Position numbers and translations under genes: made by a program
Assembly (NCBI GenBank): GCA_036379955.1
Contig: DASVFR010000048.1
Span: forward strand, 88,733 to 152,732
Reading direction: 5' to 3'
Length of the DNA: 64,000 nt
Source: VRUE01 sp036379955
GTDB lineage: Bacteria; Actinomycetota; Thermoleophilia; Solirubrobacterales; 70-9
Notes under the pieces: model-generated
Told to the model about the DNA's origin: nothing
The model's input: the letters and a program-made list of their open reading frames with translations, nothing else
Database searches by the model: none
In this document: in pieces, positions 20,101 through 27,835 of the stretch
How the letters are laid out: each line of letters begins with the position of its first letter
Numbering within the stretch: the stretch's first letter is position 1

Positions 20101-20845
20101 TCTGACGGACAAAACCGGAGCGATTACCGGTACGTATCGATATGGGCCGAACGGCGCAGTATGGAAACATACTGGAACGGGAACTTCCTCGATGGGCTTC
20201 GCCGGGGAGTACCGGATGCACACCGAAAACCAGTTGATCTACCTGCGGGCGCGTACTTACGATCCGGTGACCGCGCAGTTCCTCAGCGTGGATCCAGCGG
20301 TTGGGGTGACGGGTGAAACGTACGCGTATGCCGCGGATAACCCGGTCAACTCCACTGATCCTTTGGGGCTTATGGTCGACGAATGCGGATGCCCAGTTCC
20401 ACCATGCCAGGAGCCTACAGATGCTACGACGACCCCACCAGCAAAGGATCCAAGGGGAGAGCAATCGACAATTGGTCCCGCGCCTCCGGAGCCTAGTACT
20501 GCCCAAAAGATTCAGAGGGCCCTTCACAAGTGGAGCGGCTATGGACTAATTCTATTGACCACCATTCTAGATGGTGGAGAGACTGCCCCCCTTCTTGGAG
20601 CCGAGGTTGAGGAGGTCGAGCTTGCAGCGACACCCGCTGGGCGAGTCTTTACTAATCATTATCTCACTGAGACGGGACCCATACGGAACATTCCTGGAAG
20701 CGTTGTGGATCATGCGATTGACTTTGGCCGGATAGCTGAGGATCTACCTGATCGATGGGTTTATTATGATGAGGGGAACGATGTAACGGTAGTCTGGAGT
20801 AAGACAACGAAGGAGATTATGAGTGCGCGGCGCGGAGTTCCATGA
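17198..20845 (+). CDS. RHS-repeat polymorphic toxin, 1215 aa, with signal peptide
   Basis: Large secreted RHS/YD-repeat protein. The start at ATG 17198 gives a signal peptide (AVCLLALLAVIAFAATYAFA, residues about 9–28). An N-terminal RHS entry domain follows (VNCATGNQFEEQTDIVVGGR), then more than a dozen YD repeats of the form EYDxxGxLxxxTDxLG. The RHS core ends at NPVNSTDPLGL (about residue 1058). The last 157 residues are a different, AT-richer sequence ending VTVVWSKTTKEIMSARRG, probably the toxin domain. The YD-repeat body favours GAA and AAA where neighbouring genes use GAG and AAG, a sign of transfer. The shell would encapsulate the toxin until release. The stop overlaps the immunity gene (ATGA). 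Confidence 0.9.
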   Translation: MTIRARAIAVCLLALLAVIAFAATYAFACPVEPPVDAGNKLGGGNASAPNVGNCSVAFPVNCATGNQFEEQTDIVVGGRGPALHLTRTYNSQLAAEAKEAGPWGYGWSGPYSSHLEFNKESGAVTVVQENGATAIFSLIEGKYVPGAWIQAKLLKEGAEYIFTLPDQEKLWFDSEGKLTKQEDRNGNALSFGYESGKLTLVEDAAKRFLLFVYGGAQVSSVIDPMSHVVSFGHESGNLTSVTLSKLEGARWKFKYDASHQLTEMTDGRGGIVKTEYDEKNRVKKQTDPMERVTKFEYGESGGHKTTTITEPNGSTKFEKFNEAGEPLEVIAAKGTGLERKSTYEYDEAYGLLKATDALGHSTTYEYNAAGDLTLEKDAEGNETKWTYNSTHDVETETTPRGEKTTYKRDGKGNVEEIERPAPGETTQKATFKHASNGDLETATDPLGRETKFEYDTYGDLKAETDPAGDKTTWTYDKDGQMLSEVSPRGNEEGAKASEFETKIERDALGRPIKATDPLGHETKYVYDKNGNVESMTDANGHATTYVYDADDERIEVKAANGTFVVISYDSMGRVIGRSPDHLKVGRKRLYIRNVLGEVVEEIDPLSRITTKEYDAAGNLEKVTDALSRTTKYTYDAADRPTKVDYSEEATPDVTYKYDKDGNVVEMTDGTGTTTREYDQLGRLAEVKNGKKEVVKYKYDLGNQQTEIVYPNGEAIKRAFDKAGRMEKITDWLGKETTFAYNRDSQVKAMTFPTEITNVDEYAYDKADQLSEVSMKKKAEVLASMTYARDKIGQIEKAVETGFSEEPERKYEYDAGNRLLKSNGTVFEYDAANNVTKISPTTYTYDNGDQIETASNATFEFNKVGQRVKETPSGGSAIPYSYDQAGNLILTKNGSIENTFKYDGTGLRTTETRNTSTYPMVWDLTSGLSLQLRAGNDYFIYGPEGLPIEQITSGSATYLHHDQLGSIRVLTDKTGAITGTYRYGPNGAVWKHTGTGTSSMGFAGEYRMHTENQLIYLRARTYDPVTAQFLSVDPAVGVTGETYAYAADNPVNSTDPLGLMVDECGCPVPPCQEPTDATTTPPAKDPRGEQSTIGPAPPEPSTAQKIQRALHKWSGYGLILLTTILDGGETAPLLGAEVEEVELAATPAGRVFTNHYLTETGPIRNIPGSVVDHAIDFGRIAEDLPDRWVYYDEGNDVTVVWSKTTKEIMSARRGVP

Positions 20846-21174
20846 CTAGGGTGTCAGAAGATCGGGGGCAGTTTATAATCTCGTTTAGTGCAGATGAGTG
20901 TGTAGAAGAGAGAGCTGTTAATTGCGTTATCGATCTTGATGATTTTGGTGGACTAGTGGGAATCGAGATTCTTCCGTTCCAATCACAGGTTGGGGCAGAA
21001 GCTCCATCTGATCCGGGTCAAGGTTTCCCGAGATGGTCGTACGATCCAGGCGCCGACGGTTTTTACGTACGGGTAAAAGACGATGTTTCGTGGAGACAAC
21101 AGACTGCAGCTGGACGGGTGGCTCTAAATTCTCAAGGCACGGTCGTTGGACTTTCGGTACCGATTGGTCAATAG
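20842..21174 (+). CDS. Putative immunity protein of the RHS toxin, 110 aa
   Basis: Small acidic protein directly coupled to the toxin gene by a 4-base overlap, the usual place for an immunity gene. I see two similar halves: CVIDLDDFGGLVGIEILPF near residues 28–46, and YDPGADGFYVRVKDD followed by VALNSQGTVVGLSVP near 68–107. Both recall DUF2283-type proteins (YDxxADxLYIRL…GxLVGIEIL), so this may be a duplicated or permuted DUF2283 fold. Its base composition is AT-richer than the chromosome, like the toxin tip. The 222 bases after it hold no other gene that I can see. Confidence 0.6.
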   Translation: MTRVSEDRGQFIISFSADECVEERAVNCVIDLDDFGGLVGIEILPFQSQVGAEAPSDPGQGFPRWSYDPGADGFYVRVKDDVSWRQQTAAGRVALNSQGTVVGLSVPIGQ

Positions 21175-21396
21175 ACTGCACAAAGTGGTTAATGAGTGAG
21201 CGTGACGGAGACAGTGGATGAATATGGGTACATGGTCTGTTTGTCTTTACCTCCGAGAAGTTCGTCTATTTTTTCCGGAGTCTAATCCGGTTGATCGCTC
21301 GGTCAGGGGGGAATGGGGTGAGGTCTGGCCGAATCGCGTCGGTTCGGTCGATCAATTCGAGGAGGCCGTGGCGTAATCGCTAATCTTCCGCCCGCG

Positions 21397-21816
21397 ATGA
21401 GCACCGCTACCGCTCGCAAGATCCGCGTCGTCGTTGCCAAGCCTGGCTTGGACGGGCACGATCGGGGGGCGAAGATCATCGCTCGGGCGCTGCGCGATGC
21501 GGGGATGGAGGTGATCTACACCGGGCTGCACCAGACGCCGGAGCAGATCGCCGAGACGGTGATCCAGGAGGACGCCGACGCGGTCGGGCTCTCGATCCTG
21601 TCGGGCGCCCATATGACGCTGGTGCCGAAGGTCGTCGAGCTGCTCAAGGCGCAGGGGGTCGACGACGTGCTGGTCACGGTCGGGGGGACGATCCCGGCCG
21701 AGGACATCCCCGAGCTCGAGAAGCTCGGCGTCGCCGCCGTCTTCACGCCCGGCGCCGGTACCGACGACATCGTAGATTTCATCCGCGAGCGTGCCTCTGA
21801 GCGCCACGAAGCGTGA
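21397..21816 (+). CDS. Acyl-CoA mutase small subunit, B12-binding domain, 139 aa
   Basis: Stand-alone cobalamin-binding subunit of the mutase encoded at 14771. The hallmark DxHxxG loop is GLDGHDRGAK, with His21 as the lower axial cobalt ligand. SILSGAHMTLVPKVVELL and VGGTIPAEDIPELEKLG give the other nucleotide-tail contacts of the Rossmann-like fold. The length is right for IcmB or methylmalonyl-CoA mutase C-terminal-type subunits. In most genomes such a subunit sits next to the large subunit; here about 5 kb of RHS cassette lies between. It probably needs MeaB (2966) for cofactor loading. Confidence 0.9.
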   Translation: MSTATARKIRVVVAKPGLDGHDRGAKIIARALRDAGMEVIYTGLHQTPEQIAETVIQEDADAVGLSILSGAHMTLVPKVVELLKAQGVDDVLVTVGGTIPAEDIPELEKLGVAAVFTPGAGTDDIVDFIRERASERHEA

Positions 21817-21863
21817 TTTAGCGCACGCGTAACGTCACATCGTCCGATGCATAGATAGACTGA

Positions 21864-21879
21864 TTGACTCGTCAGTCAA
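21864..21879. promoter_or_regulatory. Palindromic operator candidate upstream of etfB
   Basis: TTGACT (21864–21869) and AGTCAA (21874–21879) form a 6-bp inverted repeat with CGTC between, 43 bases upstream of the etfB start. The pattern, with flanking TGA-type half-sites, looks like operators bound by TetR-family regulators of acyl-CoA metabolism. TTGACT could also be a -35 hexamer, but I see no convincing -10 at 16–18 bases. No TetR gene is adjacent; the nearest is at 35516. Confidence 0.4.
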
Positions 21880-21921
21880 CGACTCGAATCCCAGCAGAAC
21901 CCGCTTTAAGGAGGCTTCAAC

Positions 21922-22713
21922 TTGAAGATCTGCGTCCTGGTCAAGGAGGTTCCGGACGCCGCCGTTCAGAAGCGCATCGACCCCAACACGATGCGCCTGG
22001 ACCGCAGCGGCGAGAAGAACCTAAACCCCTTCGACACCCATGCAATCGAGGCTGCCATGCAGATCAAGGAGGGCGGCGCGATCCCGGTCGAGGAGGTCAT
22101 CGCGGTGACGATGGGCCCTGACTCCGCGGTCCGCGCCCTGCACAAGGCGGTCGCGCTCGGGGCGGATCGCTCCGTGCACCTCTCCGACGACGCGCTCGCC
22201 GGCTCCGACGTCTGCGCCACCGGCTACTCGCTGGCCAAGGTGCTCGAGGCCGAGAGCCCGGACCTGGTCCTGCTCGGCCAGCAGTCCGATGACGGCGAGT
22301 GCTACACGATCGGCGCCGTCGTCGCCGACCACCTGAAGATGCCCTCGCTGACGCAGGTGATCAAGATCGACGTCACCGACGGCAAGCTGCGCTGCGAGCG
22401 CCAGGCCGAGTACGGCTACGACACGGTCGAGGTCGAGCTGCCCGCCGTGATCAGCGTCGGCGACGCGATCAACGAGCCGCGCTACCCGAGCCTGAAGGCG
22501 ATCATGGGGGCGAAGAAGAAGCCCCTCGACGCGAAGGCGACCGGCGACGTCGGCATCGACGGCGGCATGGTCGGCGAGGGCGGCTCGAAGACGAAGGTCC
22601 TGGCGCTCAGCGATCCGCCCGCCAAGCAGGCCGGCGAGATCATCGAGGACGAGGACACCAACGAGACGGTCGAAAAGATCGTCGCCTGGCTCGACGAGAG
22701 GAAGCTGATCTGA
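21922..22713 (+). CDS. etfB: Electron transfer flavoprotein beta subunit
   Basis: EtfB/FixA, 263 aa, which together with EtfA carries electrons from acyl-CoA dehydrogenases. The N-terminus MKICVLVKEVPDA and the ADP/AMP-binding signature region VIAVTMGPDSAVRALHKAVALGAD, then LLGQQSDDGECYTIGAVVADHL, are characteristic. It starts with TTG at 21922, supported by AAGGAGG 7 bases upstream. It ends at 22713, where a long RNA structure begins that pairs with the etfA ribosome-binding site. The first functional partners are EtfA and ETF-QO immediately downstream. Confidence 0.95.
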   Translation: MKICVLVKEVPDAAVQKRIDPNTMRLDRSGEKNLNPFDTHAIEAAMQIKEGGAIPVEEVIAVTMGPDSAVRALHKAVALGADRSVHLSDDALAGSDVCATGYSLAKVLEAESPDLVLLGQQSDDGECYTIGAVVADHLKMPSLTQVIKIDVTDGKLRCERQAEYGYDTVEVELPAVISVGDAINEPRYPSLKAIMGAKKKPLDAKATGDVGIDGGMVGEGGSKTKVLALSDPPAKQAGEIIEDEDTNETVEKIVAWLDERKLI

Positions 22714-22876
22714 GTGTCTCCTTTCGACAGTCAGATCCATTCTTCCTCGCTGCAAACCGGCGCGGGGACGTCGTCCTCAGTCGCTCGCGTGCCATCCGGC
22801 ACGCCACGCTCCCTGCGTCCTAGCCCCGCTTGGTTTTCGCGGTCAGAACTGAATCTGACCGCCGAAAGGAGACACT
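22713..22876 (+). promoter_or_regulatory. Self-complementary etfB–etfA leader that can mask the etfA RBS
   Basis: The first 14 bases after etfB (22713–22726, AGTGTCTCCTTTCG) are an exact complement of 22863–22876, which contains the AAAGGAG ribosome-binding site of etfA. After a 3×3 internal loop, GTCAGAT (22730–22736) also pairs exactly with ATCTGAC (22853–22859): 21 bp in all. The second segment can instead form a local 9-bp hairpin (22839–22847 with 22854–22862, loop ACTGAA), which excludes the inner part of the long pairing. Two exclusive folds, one hiding the start site, suggest translational control or balancing of the two subunits. Confidence 0.6.
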
Positions 22877-22877
22877 A

Positions 22878-23852
22878 ATGGCAGGCATCCTGACCTACGC
22901 CCTCCACGACGGCGAGGGCAACTTCAACAAGAACTCACTCGGGGCGATCTCCGAGGCGGCCAGGCTGGCCGGCGAGATCGGCGGCGAGGCCGCGGTGATG
23001 GTGGTCGGCGACGTAGCCGACGACAAGTGCGCCGCGCTCGGCAACTACGGCGCCGCCAAGGTCTACCGCGCCAAGAGCGTGCCCGAGGGCCTGGCCCAGC
23101 CGATCGTCGACGCGATGGCCAAGGTCATCACCGAGCAGGGCTTCAGCTACGCCCTCTTCGGTGGCGGCCTGCTCGGCTTCGAGATCGGTGCCGGCCTCAC
23201 CGCCCGCCTCAACGCCGGGGTGACCATGGAGGTCACGAAGGTGAAGGTGGACGGCGGCAAGCTGATCGCCGAGCGCCCGATCCTGCAGGACTCCAAGGTC
23301 GCCGACGTCGAGTGCGTGGGCGAGCCGGGGATCATCATCGGCCGCCTCAACGCCTTCGACGCCAACGAGAGCGGCGGCACGGCCGAGGTGGTCGACGTCG
23401 ACGTCGAGCTCTCGCCCTGGTCGACCAAGGCGACGATGGTCACCCGCGGCGAACAGCGCGGAGCCGACGTCAACATCGAGGACGCCGAGATCCTCGTCGG
23501 CGGAGGCCGCGGCCTCGGCGCCGCCGAGGGCTTCAAGCAGTGCGAGGAACTGGCCGAGGCGATGGGCGGGGCGGTTGCCGCGACCCGCGCCGTGGTCGAC
23601 GCCGGCTGGTACCCCTACGCGGCCCAGATCGGCCAGACCGGCAAGACGGTCGCGCCGAAGCTCTACCTGGCCGCCGGCATCTCCGGCGCGATCCAGCACA
23701 AGGTCGGGATGCAGAGCTCGGAGAACATCCTCGCGATCAACAAGGACCAGAACGCGCCGATCTTCGAGTTCTCGGACCTCGGCGTGGTCGGCGACCTGCA
23801 CAAGATCGTCCCCAAGCTGACAGAGGCGATCAAGGCGAAGAAGGGCGGCTGA
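22878..23852 (+). CDS. etfA: Electron transfer flavoprotein alpha subunit
   Basis: EtfA/FixB, 324 aa, the FAD-binding partner of EtfB. The start ATG at 22878 follows AAAGGAG at a good distance and gives MAGILTYALHDGEGNFNKNS. The FAD-binding C-terminal domain is clear: ILVGGGRGLGAAEGFKQCEELA, ATRAVVDAGWYPYAAQIGQTGKTV, LYLAAGISGAIQHKVGM and INKDQNAPIFEFSDLGVVGDL. The ribosome-binding site is embedded in the long-range pairing with the end of etfB. The ETF-quinone oxidoreductase gene follows after 7 bases. Confidence 0.95.
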   Translation: MAGILTYALHDGEGNFNKNSLGAISEAARLAGEIGGEAAVMVVGDVADDKCAALGNYGAAKVYRAKSVPEGLAQPIVDAMAKVITEQGFSYALFGGGLLGFEIGAGLTARLNAGVTMEVTKVKVDGGKLIAERPILQDSKVADVECVGEPGIIIGRLNAFDANESGGTAEVVDVDVELSPWSTKATMVTRGEQRGADVNIEDAEILVGGGRGLGAAEGFKQCEELAEAMGGAVAATRAVVDAGWYPYAAQIGQTGKTVAPKLYLAAGISGAIQHKVGMQSSENILAINKDQNAPIFEFSDLGVVGDLHKIVPKLTEAIKAKKGG

Positions 23853-23859
23853 GCCGCCA

Positions 23860-25563
23860 ATGGCAGTCGCCCCCAGCGAGTTCCCGCCGCCGTTCGACGC
23901 GGCGGAGGCGATCGGCCCGCCGACCGACCCCGCCGACGAGCGCATCGAGGTCGGCGTCGCGATCGTCGGCGGCGGGCCGGCCGGGCTCGCCTGCGCCAAC
24001 AAGCTCATGCAGCTGCTCGAGGACGAGCCGGAGCTGACCGAGAAGCTGGGCGAAGTCCCGGTCGCGGTGATCGAGAAGGGCAAGGTGCCGGGGGCGCACC
24101 TGCTCTCAGGCGCCAACGTCAATCCCTCGGCGCTGGAAGAGCTCTTCCCCGACCTCGACCCGGCCGAGTGGCCGCCGGTCTACCAGGAGGTGACGAAGGA
24201 CGCGACGTACTTCCTCACCTCCAAGGCCGCGGTCCCGCTGAAGCCGCCGCCGCCGAACTTCCGCAAGGAGGGCTACTACACGCTCTCGGTCTCCAAGCTG
24301 GGCCGCTTCCTCGCCGACAAGGCCGAAGAGGCCGGCGTCTACATCCTCTCCGAGACCGCCGCGACCAAGCTGCTGGTCGAGGACCGGATCGTGCGCGGCG
24401 TGCGCTCTGGCGACCGCGGCCGCGGCAAAGACGGCGAGGAGCTGGGCAACTTCGAGCCGGGCTCCGACGTCGTCGCCAAGGCGACGGTCCTCGCCGAGGG
24501 CACGCTCGGCCATCTCACCTACGCCGCCTACGACTACTTCGACATGCACGGCTCAGACCCGCAGGCGTGGGAGCTCGGGGTGAAGGAGATCTGGGAGGTG
24601 CCGAAGCCGCTCGACAGGGTGATCCACACCCTCGGCTGGCCGCTGCGCTGGAGCCCCCGCTTCAAGGAGGCCGGCGGCAGCTTCATCTACCCGATGGGAG
24701 AGGACAAGGTGGGCCTCGGCCTCGTCGTCGGGCTCGACACCACCGACGCCACCTTCAGCGTCCACGACGCCTTCCAGCTGTTCAAGACCCACCCCTTCGT
24801 GAAGAAGATCCTCGAGGGCGGCAAACGGGTCGGCTGGGGCGCGAAGACGATCCCCTCGGGCGGCTACTGGGCGCTGCCGAAGCGCTTCTCGGTGCCCGGC
24901 ATGCTGGTCGCCGGCGACGCGGCCGGCATGGTCAACATCGCCGAACTCGCCGGCGTCCACTACGCGATGCACGCCGGCATGTACGCCGCGGAAGCGATCG
25001 TCGAGTCGCTCAAGGCCGACGTCGACTCGGTCAACTTCGAGAGCTACGACAAGAGGGTCCGCGACTCGGCGATCGAGAAGGACCTCTACCGCTCGCGCAA
25101 CATGAAGCAGCCGCTGACCCGCGGCCTGATCTTCGGCGGCATGATGGGCAGCGCCATGGTCGCCACCAAAGGCGCCTTCCCCGGCGGCCACTGGAAGGTC
25201 GAGGACAACGCCGAGGTCCCGGTGCAGCTCGGCAACGCCGCCGACAAGTACCCCAAGCCCGACAACGAGCTGACCTTCGCCAAGCTCGACTCCGTCTTCC
25301 TCTCCGGCAACGCGACCCGCGACGACGCGCCCAACCACGTCCGCATCCAGACCCGGGTGCCGCGCGAGGTCGCCCAGACCTGGGTCTCGATGTGCCCGGC
25401 CCAGGTCTACGAGATCCCCGACGAGCAGCTCGCCAACGGCGCCGCCGAGGTCGACGTCCACGTCACCGCCTCCAACTGCGTCCAGTGCGGCGCGATCACG
25501 GCCAAGGGCGGGCGCCTGACGCTGCCCGAGGGCGGCGACGGGCCGCTTTACCAGGAGACCTGA
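23860..25563 (+). CDS. Electron transfer flavoprotein–ubiquinone oxidoreductase
   Basis: ETF-QO, 567 aa, a membrane-associated FAD and 4Fe-4S enzyme that moves electrons from reduced ETF to the quinone pool. The N-terminal FAD motif is VGVAIVGGGPAGLACANKL (residues about 29–47); DAAGMVNIAELAGVHYAMHAG binds the flavin; the C-terminus has a ferredoxin-like cluster site, CPAQVYEI and NCVQCGAIT, with a further cysteine expected nearby. The two-domain layout and length match the mitochondrial-type enzyme. It completes the etfB–etfA–ETF-QO unit and serves the acyl-CoA dehydrogenase at 6139. Confidence 0.93.
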   Translation: MAVAPSEFPPPFDAAEAIGPPTDPADERIEVGVAIVGGGPAGLACANKLMQLLEDEPELTEKLGEVPVAVIEKGKVPGAHLLSGANVNPSALEELFPDLDPAEWPPVYQEVTKDATYFLTSKAAVPLKPPPPNFRKEGYYTLSVSKLGRFLADKAEEAGVYILSETAATKLLVEDRIVRGVRSGDRGRGKDGEELGNFEPGSDVVAKATVLAEGTLGHLTYAAYDYFDMHGSDPQAWELGVKEIWEVPKPLDRVIHTLGWPLRWSPRFKEAGGSFIYPMGEDKVGLGLVVGLDTTDATFSVHDAFQLFKTHPFVKKILEGGKRVGWGAKTIPSGGYWALPKRFSVPGMLVAGDAAGMVNIAELAGVHYAMHAGMYAAEAIVESLKADVDSVNFESYDKRVRDSAIEKDLYRSRNMKQPLTRGLIFGGMMGSAMVATKGAFPGGHWKVEDNAEVPVQLGNAADKYPKPDNELTFAKLDSVFLSGNATRDDAPNHVRIQTRVPREVAQTWVSMCPAQVYEIPDEQLANGAAEVDVHVTASNCVQCGAITAKGGRLTLPEGGDGPLYQET

Positions 25564-25601
25564 GCGGCCGGCGCAGGCCGGGACGACACGCGAAGCGCAG
25601 G

Positions 25602-27806
25602 TCATCTCCCGGCGCTTCGGCAGTGGAATTCGGCCCCGTGCGCTAGGGGGGCCGGTGCCGCCCGGCCGCAGCCCGCGGTCCCCAGGGGCCGCTGGAAAGG
25701 GAAGGTGGCTTCGATTTCTCCGCACTGGCGGGGGTCGAGCGGGCCGTCGAGGAGAAAGACCGCCGCGGGGTTGGCCCGGATGGCGGGGACCGACGTGCTC
25801 GACGCTTCCGTCCAGGCGATCTGCCGTGAGGGGGCCGGGGAGCCAGGGTCGTCCGGCGTGATCACGACCGCGTCGAACCTGCCGGCGTCGATCCGCTGGC
25901 GCCAGCGGCGGCAGCTGGAGATCGCGGTGAACCCCCCGTGGGGCCCCGGTTCTCCCAGGTAGCGGACCTCGTTGGAGAGGTCGGCGCCGTAGAAGACGTA
26001 CTGGCCGTAGGCGGCTGGCGTGCCGACGATCCCGATCTTGATCCCTCGCTGTTCGCGCGCCCAGGTCTGGATCAGGCTCCACTGGGGCGTCGAGCGGAAG
26101 CCGGGGTTGTCCAGGGGCGGTGCCGTTTCGGCGAGATAGCGCCCGTCGAAATAGTGCCGCTGCACGGCGTAGCCGGCGACGAACACGACTCCCGCGACGC
26201 CGGCGAGGACGGCCACGCGAGCGCGGCGCCCGGGGTCTCGCAGCAACAGCCAGGCCGGCAGGAACACGGCGAGCGCGGCAATCGCGATTGCGGCGGCAAG
26301 ATCGGGTTGGACCCATTCGTCCGAGGCGATCGCCCCGCAAACGAGGAGCCCCGCATACGCGGGCAGGACGATACGACGGGCCGCCCAGCGGGTCTCGCAG
26401 AGCGGGAGAAGGATGAGGCCGATCGCAAGCCCCGGCGCGGCGTAGCGCAGGTTCGAGGCGAATCCGTACGGACCGTCCTGTGGCCCGGATGCTGAGATCG
26501 GATTGAAGACGTGAGCGAGCAGGGTTGCCAGGCCCGCAAGAGCGATTATGCGGATCAGCGGGCCGTGCTGGCGCCGCAGCCCGAGCACGAGCCCCGCGAG
26601 CCCCGCGAGGACCACGGCGAACCAGAGTGGGCCCAGGGTTTTAGAGAGACCTGGCAGGAAGAAGTGGCTCCAGACGCGCTGGTCGGCTAGGTACTCGGCG
26701 ATCGAGTGCGCGGCCCTGGGGTAGAACGGTTCCTGGCTCGGCCCCGGCAGCGGTCCGGGGGAGATCCAGGGCAGGGGATTGCCGGAATGCAGAAGGTTTC
26801 GCAGGTACCAGAACCCGCCGGTCGTCGCGACACCCGCGACCCAGATCCCCACCTGTCGTTTCCGAGCCGGCCGTCCGGCCGCCAGGGCAAGCCCGACGGT
26901 GAGCACGGCGACCGGGACGAGCATCGTCATCTTGGTCCCGACCGCCAGCCCCGCCGCCAGCGCGGCGATAGCGAGCGGCCCCCCGTCGATGCGCAGACGA
27001 TCGCCGGAGACCTCTGTCCCGCGGTGGGCCTGGGCTCCGACGAGGAGGAGCGCTACGGCCGCCAGCAGACAGGCGAGTGCGGCGACGTCCCCAGGGGCGT
27101 TGCCGGCCTGGACGAGCATCATGTCGGAGTCCAGCACCAGGGCCACGCCGAACGTGGTTGCCGCGCCCAGTCCGAAGGGACGGCCGATGCACCAGGCGGC
27201 GAGCAGGGCAACTCCCAGCCAGCCGAAGTTGAGCATCGGGGAGAGCAGGTCGTTGCCGAAGACGACCATGCCGAGCGCGTGTGCCAGCTCGGAGTTGAGG
27301 GGGTAGAACCAGACTGCCAGCTTCAGCGTGTCGGTGAAGAGCAGGCCCGTCGAGGACCCCGTCTGGGTCAGCCATGCGGCGAAGGGGAGGTGGTACCAGG
27401 TGCTGTCCTGCCTGTAGATGCCTACGTCGAGGCTGTGCAGCACCGGGCCGGCCCAGTGGACCGCGCAAAGCAGGGCGGCGCCGATGGCGAACGCCGAGTC
27501 AAATCGAGCCGCGGGCCACGTCATCGCGCCGCCCACGGTGCGGCGGGGGAGGGGTCGACGGCGCAGGACGATCGCTGGGATCGTCGCGGCCAGGGCCAGC
27601 CCCGGGGCGTTGAGAAGGCCGAGCACCCCGAGCGCCTCGCCGGTCACGATCGCCACCGCGATCGTCAGCACGACGGTCGCCAGCAGGGCGGGAGCTCCCG
27701 CCCAGTCCCGGGCCAGCCGCTGCCGCAGCGCGCGGGCCGTCGCCCCGAAGCCGGCGAGGACGATTGCGAGAAAGACCAATCCTGTTAGGTATTCGACGGC
27801 GTTCAT
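25602..27806 (-). CDS. Polytopic membrane protein, possible GT-C-type glycosyltransferase, 734 aa
   Basis: Integral membrane protein with roughly a dozen hydrophobic helices over residues 1–560, then a soluble C-terminal part of about 170 residues. A loop between early helices reads HSLDVGIYRQDSTWYHLPFA, with an acidic pair and aromatic residues that recall the first extracytoplasmic loop of GT-C glycosyltransferases (PMT/ArnT-like), where an Asp is catalytic. The soluble end (IKIGIVGTPAAYGQYVFYGA…) faces outside. I do not recognise a named family with confidence. It is convergent with ETF-QO and divergent from the PD40 protein (29-base gap), so its promoter must overlap that start region. 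Confidence 0.6.
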   Translation of the reverse strand: MNAVEYLTGLVFLAIVLAGFGATARALRQRLARDWAGAPALLATVVLTIAVAIVTGEALGVLGLLNAPGLALAATIPAIVLRRRPLPRRTVGGAMTWPAARFDSAFAIGAALLCAVHWAGPVLHSLDVGIYRQDSTWYHLPFAAWLTQTGSSTGLLFTDTLKLAVWFYPLNSELAHALGMVVFGNDLLSPMLNFGWLGVALLAAWCIGRPFGLGAATTFGVALVLDSDMMLVQAGNAPGDVAALACLLAAVALLLVGAQAHRGTEVSGDRLRIDGGPLAIAALAAGLAVGTKMTMLVPVAVLTVGLALAAGRPARKRQVGIWVAGVATTGGFWYLRNLLHSGNPLPWISPGPLPGPSQEPFYPRAAHSIAEYLADQRVWSHFFLPGLSKTLGPLWFAVVLAGLAGLVLGLRRQHGPLIRIIALAGLATLLAHVFNPISASGPQDGPYGFASNLRYAAPGLAIGLILLPLCETRWAARRIVLPAYAGLLVCGAIASDEWVQPDLAAAIAIAALAVFLPAWLLLRDPGRRARVAVLAGVAGVVFVAGYAVQRHYFDGRYLAETAPPLDNPGFRSTPQWSLIQTWAREQRGIKIGIVGTPAAYGQYVFYGADLSNEVRYLGEPGPHGGFTAISSCRRWRQRIDAGRFDAVVITPDDPGSPAPSRQIAWTEASSTSVPAIRANPAAVFLLDGPLDPRQCGEIEATFPFQRPLGTAGCGRAAPAPLAHGAEFHCRSAGR

Positions 27807-27835
27807 GGAGGTGCGAGTGATATAAGCCGCCGCCC

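Noticed and set aside
21880..21895. T-loop-like GACTCGAATCCC resembling a tRNA 3' half
   Set aside because: No matching acceptor, D or anticodon arms lie around it; it is the etfB leader.
25564..25601. Terminator in the convergent gap after the ETF-QO gene
   Set aside because: Only a short CCGG-type self-complementarity and no T-run; nothing that can be called.
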